Shown: positions 24,100 through 35,422, counted from the stretch's first letter. The stretch: 64,000 bases of DNA from Hydra vulgaris (GCF_038396675.1 NC_088923.1:966001-1030000), one strand, 5' to 3'. Numbers and translations: made by a program. The notes: generated by a model from the sequence alone, not told the origin.

Positions 24100-24153
24100 A
24101 TGATTGCCGTTAGGCATGAAACTTTCAAGTTTCATACCTAACGGCAATCATCA
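24100..24153. repeat. Inverted duplication of the PLE end
   Basis: ctgatgattgccgttaggca near 24097 is inverted at 24134-24154 with one mismatch, around the palindrome gaaactttcaagtttc. The PLE ribozyme region is thus doubled back on itself. Confidence 0.8.
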
Positions 24154-24158
24154 GCCAT
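24116..24158 (-). ncRNA. Hammerhead ribozyme-like fold
   Basis: On the minus strand: stem I 5' atgg, core ctgatga, stem II (ttgcc/ggtat around gtta), gaa, stem III (actt/aagt, loop ga), cleavage-site t, and stem I 3' tcat. All invariant core bases are present. Stem II has one U-U and one G-U pair. It lies at the 3' end of the minus-strand PLE copy, where PLE hammerheads are expected. Confidence 0.55.
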
Positions 24159-24169
24159 ATATTACAAAA

Positions 24170-24695
24170 TTAAACGTTAAAATTACAATTAGAATTACGG
24201 TGGCGTGAGTTTCTAATGACTCCATGGAAACAAAATTTAAAAGTTTTGAAAGTATAACATGACGTAAACGTGAAGTAAACCAGCCAGTATCGATCTTCGG
24301 TATCAAAAGAGAAAATGAGGAACTTATTTTTGTGCCTGCACTTCGATATTATTTCACTCCTTGTATTTAATAGATTTTCTCCTTTATACATCAAAATTTG
24401 GAACTTCTCGTTCAAACAAAGGCTACAAACTCTTGCTGTTGGGTTGTATGGTTTGCATTTTTTAACAATTTTTCATCTGACAAAAGATGTACAGTTTTTT
24501 TCTTTTAATTTCCATACTTCTTTTGATAGCTCTGTATCATTCTTGTATCAAACTGTATTAAAAGATTTTAAGTGGTTTGAATACCGAACACTAAAAGGTG
24601 TTTCGCTAACTCCAAAATACACTTTTTCTTTATATTCCGGATTGTTTGAATGGTCGGTGGCCTGATAAACAATGCTTTTGGAAAGGCAATGGTTG
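24170..24695 (-). pseudogene. PLE GIY-YIG endonuclease fragment (left arm)
   Basis: The minus strand encodes VYFGVSETPF, then KFQILMYKGENLLNTRSEII and SKCRHKNKFLIFSFDTED. This is the C-terminal GIY-YIG nuclease region of PLEs: a YFG variant of the YIG strand followed by the conserved LLN-RSE-ISKCRHKNKF tail. The N-terminal part is missing, and the copy is cut where it meets the right copy at about 24695. Confidence 0.8.
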
Positions 24696-24714
24696 TTCAT
24701 TGGACACTTCTAGT

Positions 24715-25550
24715 CATCAACCAAGTGTAAAAAAAAGTATTCCTAAGACTATTGAGTTAAGATTATCAGCAGCATCGTCAAGTGAATTGATTTTTAAAGA
24801 AAGTATTTCTCCTTATCAAGAAGCCTTGAAAAAATCGGGTTACAGTTGCGAACTTGCATACCATCAAAGTATAAAATTAATAAACGGCAACCATAAACAC
24901 AAGATAATTTGGTATAATCCTCCTTTCAGTGCAAATGTTTTTTGAACTTCATCGACCTCTAATTTGCTGTTAACCACAGACTTCGTAAAATGTTTAATAG
25001 AAACGCAATGAAAATAAGTTATTCCTGCATGCCAATTATAAAATCCAATATCAACTCTCACAATAAAAGCATTTTACATAAGAAGGCAAAAACTAATGAA
25101 ATGAAATGCAACTGCATTGACAAAACCAAATGTCAAATGAACAACCATTGACTTTCCAACAGCATTGTTTATCAGGCCACCATCCATTCAAAACATCCGG
25201 AATATAAAGAAAAAGTGTATTTTGGAGTTAGCGAAACACCTTTTAAAGTTCGGTATTCAAACCACTTAAAATCTTTTAATGCAGTTAGGTACAAGAATGA
25301 TACAGAGCTATCAAAAGAAGTATGGAAATTAAAAGAAAAAAAACTGTACATCTTTTGTCAGATGGAAGATTGTTAAAAATTGCAAACCATACAACCCAAC
25401 AGCAAGAGTTCGTAGCCTTTGTTTGAACGAGAAGTTCCAAATTTTGTTGCATAAAGAAGAAAACCTATTAAATACAAGGAGTGAAATAATATCGAAGTGC
25501 AGGCACAAAAATCAGTTCCTTATTTCCTCTTTTGATACCGAAGATTGATC
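24715..25550 (+). pseudogene. PLE RT-end plus GIY-YIG endonuclease fragment (right copy)
   Basis: 24740-24945 encodes RLSAASSSELIFKESISPYQ and HKIIWYNPPFSANVF, the linker between reverse transcriptase and nuclease in PLEs. After frame changes come CNCIDKTKCQMNNH (CCHH-like), IVYQATIHSKHPEYKEKVYF, GVSETPFKVRYSNHLKSFN, TELSKEVWKLKEKK and ISKCRHKNQFLISSFDTED. The reverse transcriptase itself is absent. The nuclease would nick the target DNA. Confidence 0.82.
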
Positions 25551-25693
25551 CTGGTTGGTTTGCGTCACGTTTACTTCACGTTATACATTCAAAACTTTTA
25601 AAATTTTTTTTCCATGGAGTCATTAGAATTCACGCTACCGTAATTCTTATTGTAATTTTAACGTTTCATTTTTAATTTCGTAATATATGGCTA

Positions 25694-25725
<32 letters not shown>

Positions 25726-26036
25726 GTACATTTAACAATATTTTCTGGTAAAAGTGTCGTTGGTACATAATATATGAAGAACACGGAAACTAGAAGAGGA
25801 TCATAAGATACTGTCACCGAAAACCGTTTAACAATACAAAAATTATAAACCAATTATTTCAAAAAAATATAAAATAAAAAGTAAATACCGTTTAAGAAAA
25901 CCTTCATAGAAATAAAATAACCTCAATTATAAAACACCGTTTAACAAAACAATTAAATATAAAATCAAATATAAAATAAAAATTCTTAGCAGTAAAACGT
26001 ATTCTTTTTTTGAGCATAACTTTATTTACAATAAGA

Positions 26037-26777
26037 ATGGAAATAAATATTAAAAATATAGAAAAAATTATCACAAGTAAACTAGAAGAACAAAAAAGAA
26101 GTATACTAGCAGAAACGGAGAGATTACTCAAAGATCATGAAAAAAACTTCACTACAATAATAAGTTCGAATTTCAAAATAATAACGGCAAGGTTAGACAA
26201 AATGGACGCTGAAATAAACAATAACAAGTTAAATATCAGAAGAGTTGAAAATGAAGTTGAAGAAATAAAAGTCAGCTTAAATTTCCAAGAAGAAAAAGCT
26301 AAGGATGAACTTATTCATATAAAAACAAAATATGATAATGAAATTTTGATGTTAAAAAAAAAATCTATTGACTTAGAGAATCGTTCGAGACGTAATAACT
26401 TACGTATCGATGGCATAAAAGAAAACCCTGAAGAAAACTGGACTGATTGTGAGAAGGCTGTAAAAGACATCTTTAAAACAAAGCTAAATATATTAAGTGA
26501 AGTAGTTGTGGAACGAGCGCACCGAGTCGGTGCAGTTAAAGATAATAAAACACCAAGATCAATCGTTTTAAAGCTTTTGAATTATCATGATAAAAATAAA
26601 ATATTAAGCTCAGTAAATAAACTTAAAGGAACCGGTATTTATATTAATGAAGATTATGCAAAAGAAACGATGTTAGAAAGAAAGAAGCTTTGGGAAGAAG
26701 TTAAACGATTACGAAACGAAGGTAAATTTGCAGTTATTAAATTTGATATATTTTATTGTAGAGATTTTAGAAAGTAA
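26037..26777 (+). CDS. LINE ORF1 protein
   Basis: An open frame with a start at 26010 or, more likely, the second ATG at 26037 (MEINIKNIEKII), giving about 246 residues. The first 120 residues are Lys/Glu/Asn-rich and predicted coiled coil. Then come ENRSRRNNLRIDGIKENPEE, an RRM-like block, and VERAHRVGAVKDNKTPRSIV followed by LKLLNYHDKNKIL and ERKKLWEEVKRLRNEGK, the C-terminal domain. This matches the L1/L2-type ORF1 protein, which binds element RNA and chaperones nucleic acid. It is intact and precedes ORF2 by about 50 bases. Confidence 0.85.
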   Translation: MEINIKNIEKIITSKLEEQKRSILAETERLLKDHEKNFTTIISSNFKIITARLDKMDAEINNNKLNIRRVENEVEEIKVSLNFQEEKAKDELIHIKTKYDNEILMLKKKSIDLENRSRRNNLRIDGIKENPEENWTDCEKAVKDIFKTKLNILSEVVVERAHRVGAVKDNKTPRSIVLKLLNYHDKNKILSSVNKLKGTGIYINEDYAKETMLERKKLWEEVKRLRNEGKFAVIKFDIFYCRDFRK

Positions 26778-26825
26778 ACGCGCGAAGTTTTATTAAGCGA
26801 AGCGCTATTTTAACGATTTTAATTA

Positions 26826-27690
26826 ATGACTAACTTAACAATAGATTTTGAAAAATTACACTTTAATGTTTTCAATTCAGCAAATGTTTTACTTAATGAT
26901 ATTTCTGACGCTGATTTGCATTTTTTTAACGAAAACAATTTTAGTTCGTCCTTTTTTGAAATAAAAACTTTTAAAAGTGAACTAAAAACGTTAAAGAGTA
27001 TTTTTACTGTAATACACATTAACATAAGAAGTATAAATAACAACATGGATAAGGTAAAACATTTTCTTATCGAATGCGATTATCTATTCAGTATGATATG
27101 CCTAACAGAAACATGGTGTTCTGACGAATCATGCAGAATAAATTCAAACTTAGAAATTCCTAACTACAAATTATTATCATCTGAAAGAAAAACTAACAAA
27201 AGGGGAGGTGGAATTATAACTTATATTAGGAATGATCAAGTTACCAAAATTAGAGATGACCTTTCGATCTCAGATACCGATAGTGAGGTTTTTACAATTG
27301 AAATAACTAGCAACAAATCAAAAAACATGCTGGTCTCCACATGTTACCGGCCACCTGAAGGTGATTTATTTAAATTTTCCAATCATTTAAAACAAATTTT
27401 ATAAAAAACAACAATGAGCAAAAAAAAATATTCTGTATTGGAGACATAAACATAGATTGTTTACAATATGATAAACATGCCAATACTAAACTTTTTTTTG
27501 ACGAAATGCTTCAACAGTACATCTTCCCAATTATTAACAAGCCAACTCGAGTAACTCCAACTTCAATCACTGCAATAGACAATATATTAACTAATTCATT
27601 GTTTGATACTTCTCTAAAGGCAGGAATAATAAAGGCAGATATATCTGATCATTTTTCTATTTTCTTCTCCTTGACGCAAGATATAAAATC
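26826..27690 (+). pseudogene. LINE ORF2 endonuclease domain, frameshifted
   Basis: The N-terminal part of ORF2. VIHINIRSINNNMDKVKHFL carries the Asn motif, ICLTETWCSDES the catalytic Glu, and ERKTNKRGGGIITYIRNDQ and CYRPPEGD follow. After a frame change at 27402 come IGDINIDCL (Asp/Asn), PTRVTPTSITAIDNILTN and KADISDHFSIFF (the SDH motif). All endonuclease active-site motifs are present; the single frame change near an A-run is the defect. The enzyme nicks the target for reverse transcription. Confidence 0.85.
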
Positions 27691-29295
27691 TAATAATAGT
27701 TGTAAAATTAAAACTTATAAAAGAAAAATCAACAAATTTGCTATTCAACAATTTAAAGACTCACTGTCGGCAGAAGAGTGGGATAAGGTATACCATGAAT
27801 GCAATCTTGGGCACACTAACTCTGCTTATAATAACTTCGAAAAAATTTTCCTAAAAAGCTATAATATGCACTTCCCAATTAAAGTAAAATTTATAATTGA
27901 AAAACATTTAAAATGTCCATGGATTACAAAAGGTATTAAAAAATCCTCAAAAAAAAAACAAAAACTTTATATTAAATACTTAAAAAATAGAAATGAGGCA
28001 AACCTAAATGATTACAAACAGTATAAAAACTTGTTTGAAAAAATTAAAAAAATTCAAAGAAAAACTATTATTCAAATAAAATAAAAAACACAAATGGTGA
28101 TATTAAGAAAACTTGGGATATCATGAAAGAAATAATTGGGATAAAACCCTGCAAAATAAATAGTTTACCTGCTCAAATTGTCATAGATAATAAAGAGTAT
28201 GACAATAATAATGCAATTTCAGAAAAATTTAATAGTTTTTTTGTCAACATAGGCCCAAATCTAGCTTCAAAAGTCAATTGTCCAAACAACTCATTTGAAA
28301 CTTATCTAACTAGTGTCAACAACGAATTAATATTTAAAGAACTATAAATTGATGAACTTGAAAATCCAATAAACTCTCTTAAAACAAACAAGTCCCCAGG
28401 TATAGATGACATTTGCAGTAATATCGTCGTCAATGTCTTTTCGGAGATACGCAAACCTATTTTCGAAATATTTAAATCATCAATTATAACAGGAACTGTA
28501 CCAGATAAACTAAAAGTAGCTAAAATTGTACCTATTTTTAAAACCGGTGAAACATTTCTAATAAACAATTACAGACCAATCTCAATACTTCCAACCTTTT
28601 CTAAAATACTTGAAAGAATAATCTATAATAGATTATATGAATACCTAATTCAAAACAAGTTCTTAAATAAAAAACAATTCGGCTTTCAAGCACAGCACTC
28701 AACAGAACATGCAATTTTAGATTTAGTTAATAGCATAAGTGATTCTTTTAATAAAAAGCAATTTGTATTAGGAACTTTTATAGACCTATCCAAAGCATTT
28801 GACACAATTAATCATGATATCTTACTTAAAAAAATGGAAAAATACGGAATAAAAAATACTAGCCTAGATTGGTTTAAAAGTTATCTGTGCAACAGAGAAC
28901 AATGTGTTATTTCGAACGATAATAAGTATTCTAATTTACTAAAAATAAAATGCGGAGTTCCCCAAGGTTCCATTCTTGGTCCTCTTTTATTTTTAATTTA
29001 TATTAACGATCTTCCACAATCACTAAAAAAACTCGATGCAATAATGTTTGCTGATGACACAAATTTATTTTATTCATCAGCATCAATTGAAAATCTCTTT
29101 GAACCTGCAAATGATGACCTTGAGAGTCTAAACATTTGGTTTAAAGTAAATAAATTATATTTAAATCAAGAAAAAACAAAATACATCTTGTTTCATTCCA
29201 ACCAACAAAAAAACAAAATAGCAAGCATGCTACCATTACTAAAAATTGATAACATAAACATCGAAAGAACTGAAACTATTAAATTTCTTGAATAA
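27690..29295 (+). pseudogene. LINE ORF2 reverse transcriptase, few lesions
   Basis: The frame runs to 28084, changes phase, and meets one stop at 28345. It is then open to 29295. It encodes LKTNKSPGIDDICSNIV, NYRPISILPTFSKILERII, KKQFGFQAQHSTEHAILDLV, FIDLSKAFDTINHDILLKKM, CGVPQGSILGPLLFLIYIND and IMFADDTNLFYS. The polymerase Asp residues in FIDLSKAFD and FADD are intact. It would synthesise element cDNA at the nicked target. Confidence 0.87.
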
Positions 29296-29906
29296 TTATT
29301 GACGAAACGATTTCTCGGAAACCCCATATAAAAACATTAAATACAAAAATATCAAAAAGTATCGGCATACTTTACTAAGTCAAAACTATACTTTCCCAGG
29401 AGAATCTGAAAGTTCTCTACTTTTCTTATATACAAAGTTATCTAACTTATGCTAATATTTCCTAGGGAAGTACAAATAAATCTAAATTAAGTTCTCTATA
29501 TACACACCAAAAACACGCATCAAGATTGATTTATAATAAAAATAAATTCACTCATGCCGATCCTTTACTTAAAAACTTGAATGCTTTAAATATCTATCAA
29601 ATTAACATCTACCAAAATGTTTTATTTATGCTCAAATATAAGCTCGGACTTGTCCCAACTCATTTTACTAATAACTTTTTTCAAACCAACGCCAACAGAT
29701 ATACCACACGAGGAACCGGAAACTTTACATTGCCCATAAAAAAAACAAAATTTTCGAGATTTTCAATTGTATACCGTGGCCCCTATTTATACAACAAAAC
29801 AATACCTCAAAGTATAAAACTTACTAAATTGGATAATCTTATTGCCCTGAAGAAAAAACTAAATGATCTCATAATTAACAAAACCAATTTTATTGATATG
29901 TATTAA
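29295..29906 (+). pseudogene. LINE ORF2 C-terminal domain
   Basis: After a frame change at about 29292 the sequence reads IIDETISRKPHIKTLNTKIS and YFSYIQSYLTYANI. An open stretch 29526-29906 follows (YNKNKFTHADPLLKNLNALN; YRGPYLYNKTIPQSIK) to the natural stop. These blocks follow the reverse transcriptase in L2/CR1 elements. Confidence 0.8.
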
Positions 29907-30511
29907 ATATAAAAGAACAATTAATATAATAAAATGTAAAAAGAACAATTTAAGCTATAAAAATAAATAAAAAAGAAATAAAACATAAAATATAAAAAAA
30001 TAAATAAATAAAAAATGTTAGCAACTATACATATTTAAATTTTTTCTGAACAGTAGACCTCAAAAAATTAATGTGTGTCTTTACTCTTTAAATTTTTAGT
30101 TTGTTTTGTATTTTAAAGGTTCTCGATGAAAAGACTTTTCTTAGTCTTCTGCGAGTTTCCTTACAACTACATAGTACTACTAATATATGTTGATATATAT
30201 TTTCAACAAATAACATATATTTTCAACGACAACGACAAGCAAGTCCCTAGTAGCCCTGTGGTGCGACAGACTTGCGTATATTTTTTAAATGCATGGGTTA
30301 ATAGCCAGCACATTATATTATAAACCACGAATTTATTATTTTAATTCGCATGAGTTAAAATGTCAAACGCGCACGCGTTAAACAGCATTGTTAACGCTCT
30401 TTAGATATTGTAAATATTTGTGGTGGACATTTATATAAACTGGAGACATGTAAATATTATTTGTTTTTGAAATATATAATAATGATTGCTTTAAAAAAAA
30501 AAAAAAAAAAC

Positions 30512-30830
30512 GAGATCAGAACTCGAAAATATTTTCTATTGAGAAAATAACTTTTTTCAGTTTGTTTTTGAAAGAAGAAAAATTCCAATTTTGGGAAAAA
30601 TAAAAATTTTTTAAAACTATTTGGTTCCACAAATAAGCTCCGCGATAAGATATAAGGGACCTTCCAAAATTTGTATGCGAATAATGTTGATAAATAAAAT
30701 TGTCATTTCTTAGATCATATTTTAATAATAAATAAAGTAAATATTTTACTGATATTGGTATATGGGCCTTCTCACTGCTGTGTTTCAGCTTTGTCGGAAT
30801 TCTAGACTTTAATTTTTTGCATTACTGTTG
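30512..30830 (-). pseudogene. LINE C-terminal remnant (second family)
   Basis: The minus strand reads KLKHSSEKAHIPISVKYL, KYDLRNDNFIYQHYSHTNFG and RSLISYRGAYLWNQI, then SFKNKLKKVIFS. The NFG-RSL-YRG--LWN pattern is the last conserved block of LINE ORF2. It abuts the poly(A) of the neighbouring L2. 30830-31500 shows no gene. Confidence 0.6.
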
Positions 30831-31499
30831 TACTAGACTCTCTCAAAGTTATTGAAGAATATAAGTAAATTTACTTATTTTATATAGACTACTTTTGATT
30901 TACTTTACAAGTTATATTAAATGTAAGCTCTTGTAATTTAAATTTTTCAATCACGGGAATGATTTTTAAAACTTTGTCAGTTCTATACTATATTTAAATA
31001 TTCTGCCATTTCTCACTGAACTGATTTCTAAAAATACTATTAAATATTTTAAAGTATATAAATTTTAGACAAAACAAAAAATTACCAAATAGATATTATT
31101 AATTTAAAACTAAAAAAGAAAACCATTTATTAGATTTTATGAAAACAAATTTGATCTAATCTGATAAAATAACTCTCACTTTTTATTCATCAGGTTTTGA
31201 ATTTAATATTTAAAACTTGATTATTTCCTACAAATGCAAAAATCTTCCAGCACAAATTAAAAACCTAAATTCCCGTTTACGGTTAAACTAATCATGAAAA
31301 TGATATTTTTATGATTTACTTTAAATTCTTTATAAAAAAAATTGCGTAAATCAGACGTGACTTTTTCCAAAAATATTTTAAAACAATAAATCAGGAATTT
31401 TTATACTTAGCAGTTAGTTTTTTAATTTTAAAAATAGTCCAGAACATCATTTTCAAACCTAATAATAATAGTCAGCAAAAAAAGTTTGGACTATACCAA

Positions 31500-31880
31500 A
31501 ACTTACCCTAATGGTCGCAGGGGTGCACTATGTCATTGTTGATTGCAAATAATTTGTTATAGTCTTTAGTCTACTGAAATATCTCTCATCATTACCACGT
31601 AAAAAAAAAGATTCATGTAGGTTTTGTAGAAAAGACAGATTTGGAATGCATGGTATTATCTGTTTCTTGCCTAAAAATAGAAATGCGCCTTTTAATAGCA
31701 ACTTTGTTGCTACTGTAAATTTCACATAAGCTTTTAAATAAATCTGTATTTTCCTCATATAAATTTGACGGATCAAAAGAAATATAGTATAGATATAAAT
31801 ATGGTTGCTAAAGTCATTACACCTTTTAAATTTATCTAATTGGTGGTGAACAAATTCAAACGTTGAAGAAGGTTTCACAT
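31500..31880 (-). pseudogene. hAT transposase C-terminal remnant
   Basis: The open stretch 31528-31878 ends in NLHESFFLRGNDERYFSRLK followed by TITNYLQSTMT. This resembles the hAT dimerisation block (AERSFSRLKTIKNYLRSTM). The upstream part has no clear motif. The catalytic domain is missing. Confidence 0.5.
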
Positions 31881-31973
31881 TTAAAGCGCGTTGTTAAACC
31901 CTATCTCATCCCCTTTGTCTCGTCAAAGTTCTTCAGCCATCCTTTTTCTTTTAATTAAAATTAATCGATGCCA

Positions 31974-32023
31974 TTAGTTAAATGCATTTGCATTTATTTT
32001 TAAATGCAAATGCATTTAACTAA
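31974..32023. repeat. Perfect 23-bp hairpin at PLE 5' junction
   Basis: ttagttaaatgcatttgcat... (31974-31996) is exactly inverted at 32001-32023 around tttt. It lies at the start of the PLE coding remnant, so the 5' end was copied back in reverse at insertion. Confidence 0.9.
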
Positions 32024-32039
32024 TTTATTTTATAAAGTT

Positions 32040-32399
32040 TATTGTATTAAATTGGCAAAGTTGCTTATGTTAAACAAAAAAGAAATCCTATATGAAAAAA
32101 CTGCAGAAAATTATAATTGTAAACAAAAAAACCATTGTCCAATAATTGGAAGTTGTTTATCAAAACATGTGGTATACAAATGTGTTGTTTCCTCTAAGAA
32201 TGTACCTGATAAACAAGATATTGGCATAACAGAGGGTAAATGGAAAAAAAACGTTTTACCAACCATAAGCAATCTAAAATGTACACTGTGCCTACAGGAA
32301 AAATATGAAATAATTACACATGCAAATCAAGAACATTTATTAAATAAAAAATTGAAATTAATTTCTAAATGCGGGCATCAAAATACGTTTCTCCTATAA
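32040..32399 (+). pseudogene. PLE GIY-YIG endonuclease with internal deletion
   Basis: Reads ENYNCKQKNHCPIIGSCLS, HVVYKCVVSSKNVPDKQDIG and ITEGKWKK. It then jumps to NLKCTLCLQEKYEIITHANQ and LLNKKLKLISKCGHQNTFLL. The CX5CX5C-like cysteine cluster and the two ends of the nuclease are present, but the middle (R--NH and ELS--IW blocks) is deleted. The YIG tyrosine is Asp. It cannot act as a nuclease. Confidence 0.8.
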
Positions 32400-32618
32400 A
32401 ACTATAAAAATAAATGAGATCAAATAATATTTAAAGTTAGTCCCTCTTTTCAAAAAGATATTTATCTAAAAAAGCGTAGGTAATCACTTCCTAGGATATC
32501 TTTTTATAAAAGTGTCAGCAAATTCAACAAATGTGTGAAAATTTACAGTTGTTTTAAAACATTTGCGAATTCATGTACTTTAATTTTTGGCATAAAGTAG
32601 TTTTTATTAATTTAATTA

Positions 32619-32664
32619 TTCATTTCTGAAGAATCTTTACTTATGAAACACAGTGTTAAATGAG
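32619..32664 (+). ncRNA. Hammerhead ribozyme, PLE 3' UTR
   Basis: Order: stem I ttcattt / aaatgag, core ctgaaga (N7 = A is allowed), short stem II (at.../...at), gaa, stem III aca-cag-tgt, and cleavage-site t (GUU). Stem III is tiny, as in the minimal PLE hammerheads that work as dimers. Predicted cleavage follows 32657. Confidence 0.7.
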
Positions 32665-32761
32665 AAAAAATTTTGTCAAGTGATATCTATTTATTAATAA
32701 TTGCTCTGTTTTTTTAAGAACATTGAGCACTCTATTTGGTAAAATGCATTTTAAAAGTGTT

Positions 32762-32850
<89 letters not shown>

Positions 32851-32884
32851 TTATTTTTTTTTTTTATTTTTTTTTTTTTTTTTC
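32762..32884. repeat. (TA)n array and T-rich tract
   Basis: About 43 TA units with two tg interruptions, then a T-rich tract. It follows the PLE 3' end directly. Confidence 0.9.
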
Positions 32885-32949
32885 AAATGTTAACATCTTT
32901 AAAAGATTTTATTTGTAAAAATTATTTTTTTAAAAACTTCTTTTTATGG

Positions 32950-34690
32950 ATTAACTTCTATTTGTTAAACCTATATATAAATCAGGCGATAAAACGGATA
33001 TTGGAAACTATAGACCAATATCTATACTTTCCATTTTTTCTAAGATTTTTGAGCGAATTATGTTCAATAGGTTATATGCATTTTTTAAAAATAATGACTT
33101 ATTCTATTCAAAACAGTTTGGATTCCAGAAAAGCACTTCAACTGAACATGCAATACTTCACTTAATTAATGAAATAAAAAACTCTTTTGCAAACGGAGAA
33201 TTTACTTTAGGCATGTTTATTGACCTCTCCAAGGCCTTTGACAGAGTTGATCATAAAATAATGATAAAAAAGCTTATGATGTACGGCATAAGAGGCGTAC
33301 CCTGCAGGTGGATAGCAGATTACCCGAGTAAACGTACACAGTCCATATATAACGGAAATAAAAAACTAACAAATTCATCTTTAATTTCTTGTGGAGTGCC
33401 CCAAGGATCTATTCTTGGGCCTAATATACTATATAGGATCTATTCTACTTTTCCTAATATACGTGAATGATCTCTGGAGAGCGACAAATATATCAACAAT
33501 AATGTTTGCTGACGACAGTAACTTTTTTACTTCAGGAAAAGATATACCTCAACTCTTTGTACAAATGAACAACGAGTTAGATAAAATTTCACTATGGTTC
33601 AATGCAAATAAACTTTTTATTAATTCGAGTAAATCAAAGTTCTCATTATTGCACCCTTTAAAAAAAAAAAAAATTCCTATTTCTTTTCCAAAACTAGTTA
33701 TTGAAAACACAGAAGTTAGTCGCGAAAGAGTCACAAAATTTCTTGGTGTTCTCATTGACGAAAATATTACTTGGAATAAACATATTGCCTATATTGGAAT
33801 CAAAATATCAAAAGGTATTGGCGTTCTATATCAGTCACGGGGTTTACTTAATAAGCATCATCTAAAACAAATCTATTTCAGTTTTATACAAAGTTACTTG
33901 AATTACGCGAATATTGCGTGGTGTAGTACATCTAAAAGCAAGCTTGAAGCACTCTATCGAAAACAAAAACATGCCTTAACAATAATAAATTTTAAAAATA
34001 AAAACGAACATGCAAAACCACTGTTCGAAATTATGAACATCTTTACGTTATACGAGATAAACGTTTATAAAATTTTATGTCTCATGTACAAAAGTAAATT
34101 TTAATGCCCCTCAACTTTTAATGATCTTTATGAAATAAAACCTAACATTAAGTATACTTTACGCACAACAGGCTTAATTGAACCATTGTGCAAAACTAAA
34201 CAAGAACAATTTAAAATTACGTATCGTGCTCCGCATATCTGGAATAAAATCTTAGCAAAATATAGTAATTTACAAGATGTAAACAATATAAATTGCTTTC
34301 AAAAACTAATAAAAAAGAGTATTTCAAAGTATAAAAATCTTATCAATGATTTCTTTTAAACTGCTTTGTTTTGTTTTTGTTTCTTTGACTGTTTGTTTTA
34401 TTTGTTCTTGTCTTTTTATATTGAATGTTTTTGGTGTTAACACTATTTACCTTAGTTAATTAAGTTTTGCTTTTAACAATATTATAGGAATTTAATATTG
34501 TAAAAACATAACTAGTACAACGGTTCTTGATGATAAGACTTAATGGTCTTCTGAAAGTTTCCCGCGTTTTAATATATTTTTGTATAACTATCTCTTATTA
34601 TTTTGTCTTTGATTTTTTTTTATATTTATAACTGGATTATTTTTGAAAGAATAAGAGTATCTTGCATTATATTACGGAATTTAATTGTAA
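32950..34690 (+). mobile_element. L2-type LINE, 5'-truncated
   Basis: Begins within the reverse transcriptase (VKPIYKSGDKTDIGNYRPIS) and runs to a 3' UTR with ggttcttgatgataagactt near 34521. It is the same family as the LINE at 25990, but clearly diverged. 34370-34690 is non-coding 3' sequence. Confidence 0.8.
32960..34360 (+). pseudogene. LINE reverse transcriptase with 22-bp insertion
   Basis: Encodes NYRPISILSIFSKIFERIMF, KQFGFQKSTSTEHAILHLIN, FIDLSKAFDRVDHKIMIKKL and CGVPQGSILGP. A 22-bp insert at about 33424-33445 shifts the frame. It continues LLFLIYVNDLWRA, IMFADDSNFFTSGK, TKFLGVLIDENITWNKHI and YLNYANIAWCSTSKSKLEAL to a stop at 34104. The last part (APHIWNKILAKYSNL) follows in the same frame. 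Both catalytic motifs are intact apart from the insert. The N-terminal endonuclease is missing. Confidence 0.85.
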
Positions 34691-34794
34691 CCAAAATTGG
34701 AAAATTTAATAAAAAAAAAAAAAAAAATTGTTAAAAATATATTTATTTTTACAAAACAAACGGTTTTATTGTTGGTAACTGAAACATCAAGATA

Positions 34795-35180
34795 GTTTAA
34801 TGTATTGGTTAGGTTGGCAGTGCTCTTGTGGCAAATGTTATGTTGGTGAAACTGGACTGAAGATACCGTCTCGGATATAATTGCATCAAACAAGTGCATA
34901 ACAAGGTAAAGGGAAAAATTCAGCTGTAGCTGAACATTCCAAAACTTGCCAAGGAAATTTCCACTGGAATGGCCGCAATACATTAAAAATAGAAATAAAT
35001 AGTTTTAATAGGAAAGTTAGGGAAGCGTTGGAAATACAACACATCGAAAGTACCTTTCACGACAATGGTCTTAACCGGGATGATGGCGATTATGTGACGA
35101 CTTCATTTTGGAAACCATGTTCAAATTCTTACGTCACAAAAAACTCGCTTGAAAAACTCTCAAAAAGAAGCTCTTAAAAA
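34795..35180 (+). pseudogene. GIY-YIG fragment of a second PLE family
   Basis: Reads LGWQCSCGKCYVGETGLKIP, then after frame changes KGKNSAVAEHSKTCQGNFHW, FNRKVREALEIQHIESTFHD and DGDYVTTSFWKPCSNS. CSCGK-YVGET-L--R is the YVG half of a GIY-YIG nuclease, and R-VREALEIQ its distal helix. It is distinct from the CRHKNKF-type PLE above. The reverse transcriptase is absent. Confidence 0.65.
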
Positions 35181-35340
35181 GAACATTGTTTTGTAAATTT
35201 AGACGGTTTTGTATAATATTATTTTTCATTACGGTTTTTAATATACTTAATAACGAGGGTATCTATATTCCCTTGAAATATTGTAAAAATGAATATATTT
35301 TTAACAAAAAGAAGTTAATCCATAAAAAGAAGTTTTTAAA

Positions 35341-35345
<5 letters not shown>

Positions 35346-35420
<75 letters not shown>
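35346..35420. repeat. (TA)n array
   Basis: About 37 TA units. Confidence 0.92.

Positions 35421-35422
<2 letters not shown>

Larger units (their letters stand above)
24103..25710. mobile_element. Penelope-like element, head-to-head folded copy
   Basis: 24140-24695 and 25133-25695 are inverted copies of about 560 bp. Both encode the GIY-YIG end of a PLE, the left one on the minus strand and the right one on the plus strand. The right copy also has the preceding segment (24715-25130), which makes up the spacer. Both 3' ends point outward. The left one ends in a hammerhead-like fold; the right one stops at atatggct before a T-run at 25691-25723. PLE copies are known for such inverted, truncated arrangements. 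Confidence 0.8.
25990..30510 (+). mobile_element. L2-type LINE, nearly full length
   Basis: ORF1, endonuclease, reverse transcriptase and a C-terminal domain follow in order, then a 3' UTR with ggttctcgatgaaaagac near 30119 and an A-run at 30492-30510. The block around ggttct-gatgaaaagac has a counterpart at 34519-34560 in the second L2 copy. Few lesions separate it from an intact element. Confidence 0.85.
32001..32760 (+). mobile_element. PLE 3' copy (5'-truncated)
   Basis: Contains GIY-YIG coding sequence (to 32399), a 3' UTR with a hammerhead fold (32619-32664), and a terminal block ctctgtttttttaagaacat-tgagcac followed by a TA array at 32762. The terminal block is shared with 62571-62626 and the UTR with 36840-37110. 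Confidence 0.8.

Noticed and set aside
24090-24120. A plus-strand hammerhead at ctgatgattgcc
   Set aside because: The core is present, but the stem I flanks do not pair; it is the backward copy of the minus-strand ribozyme.
34681-34983. Minus-strand 100-residue open frame
   Set aside because: It is the shadow of a plus-strand GIY-YIG remnant whose motifs are clear.
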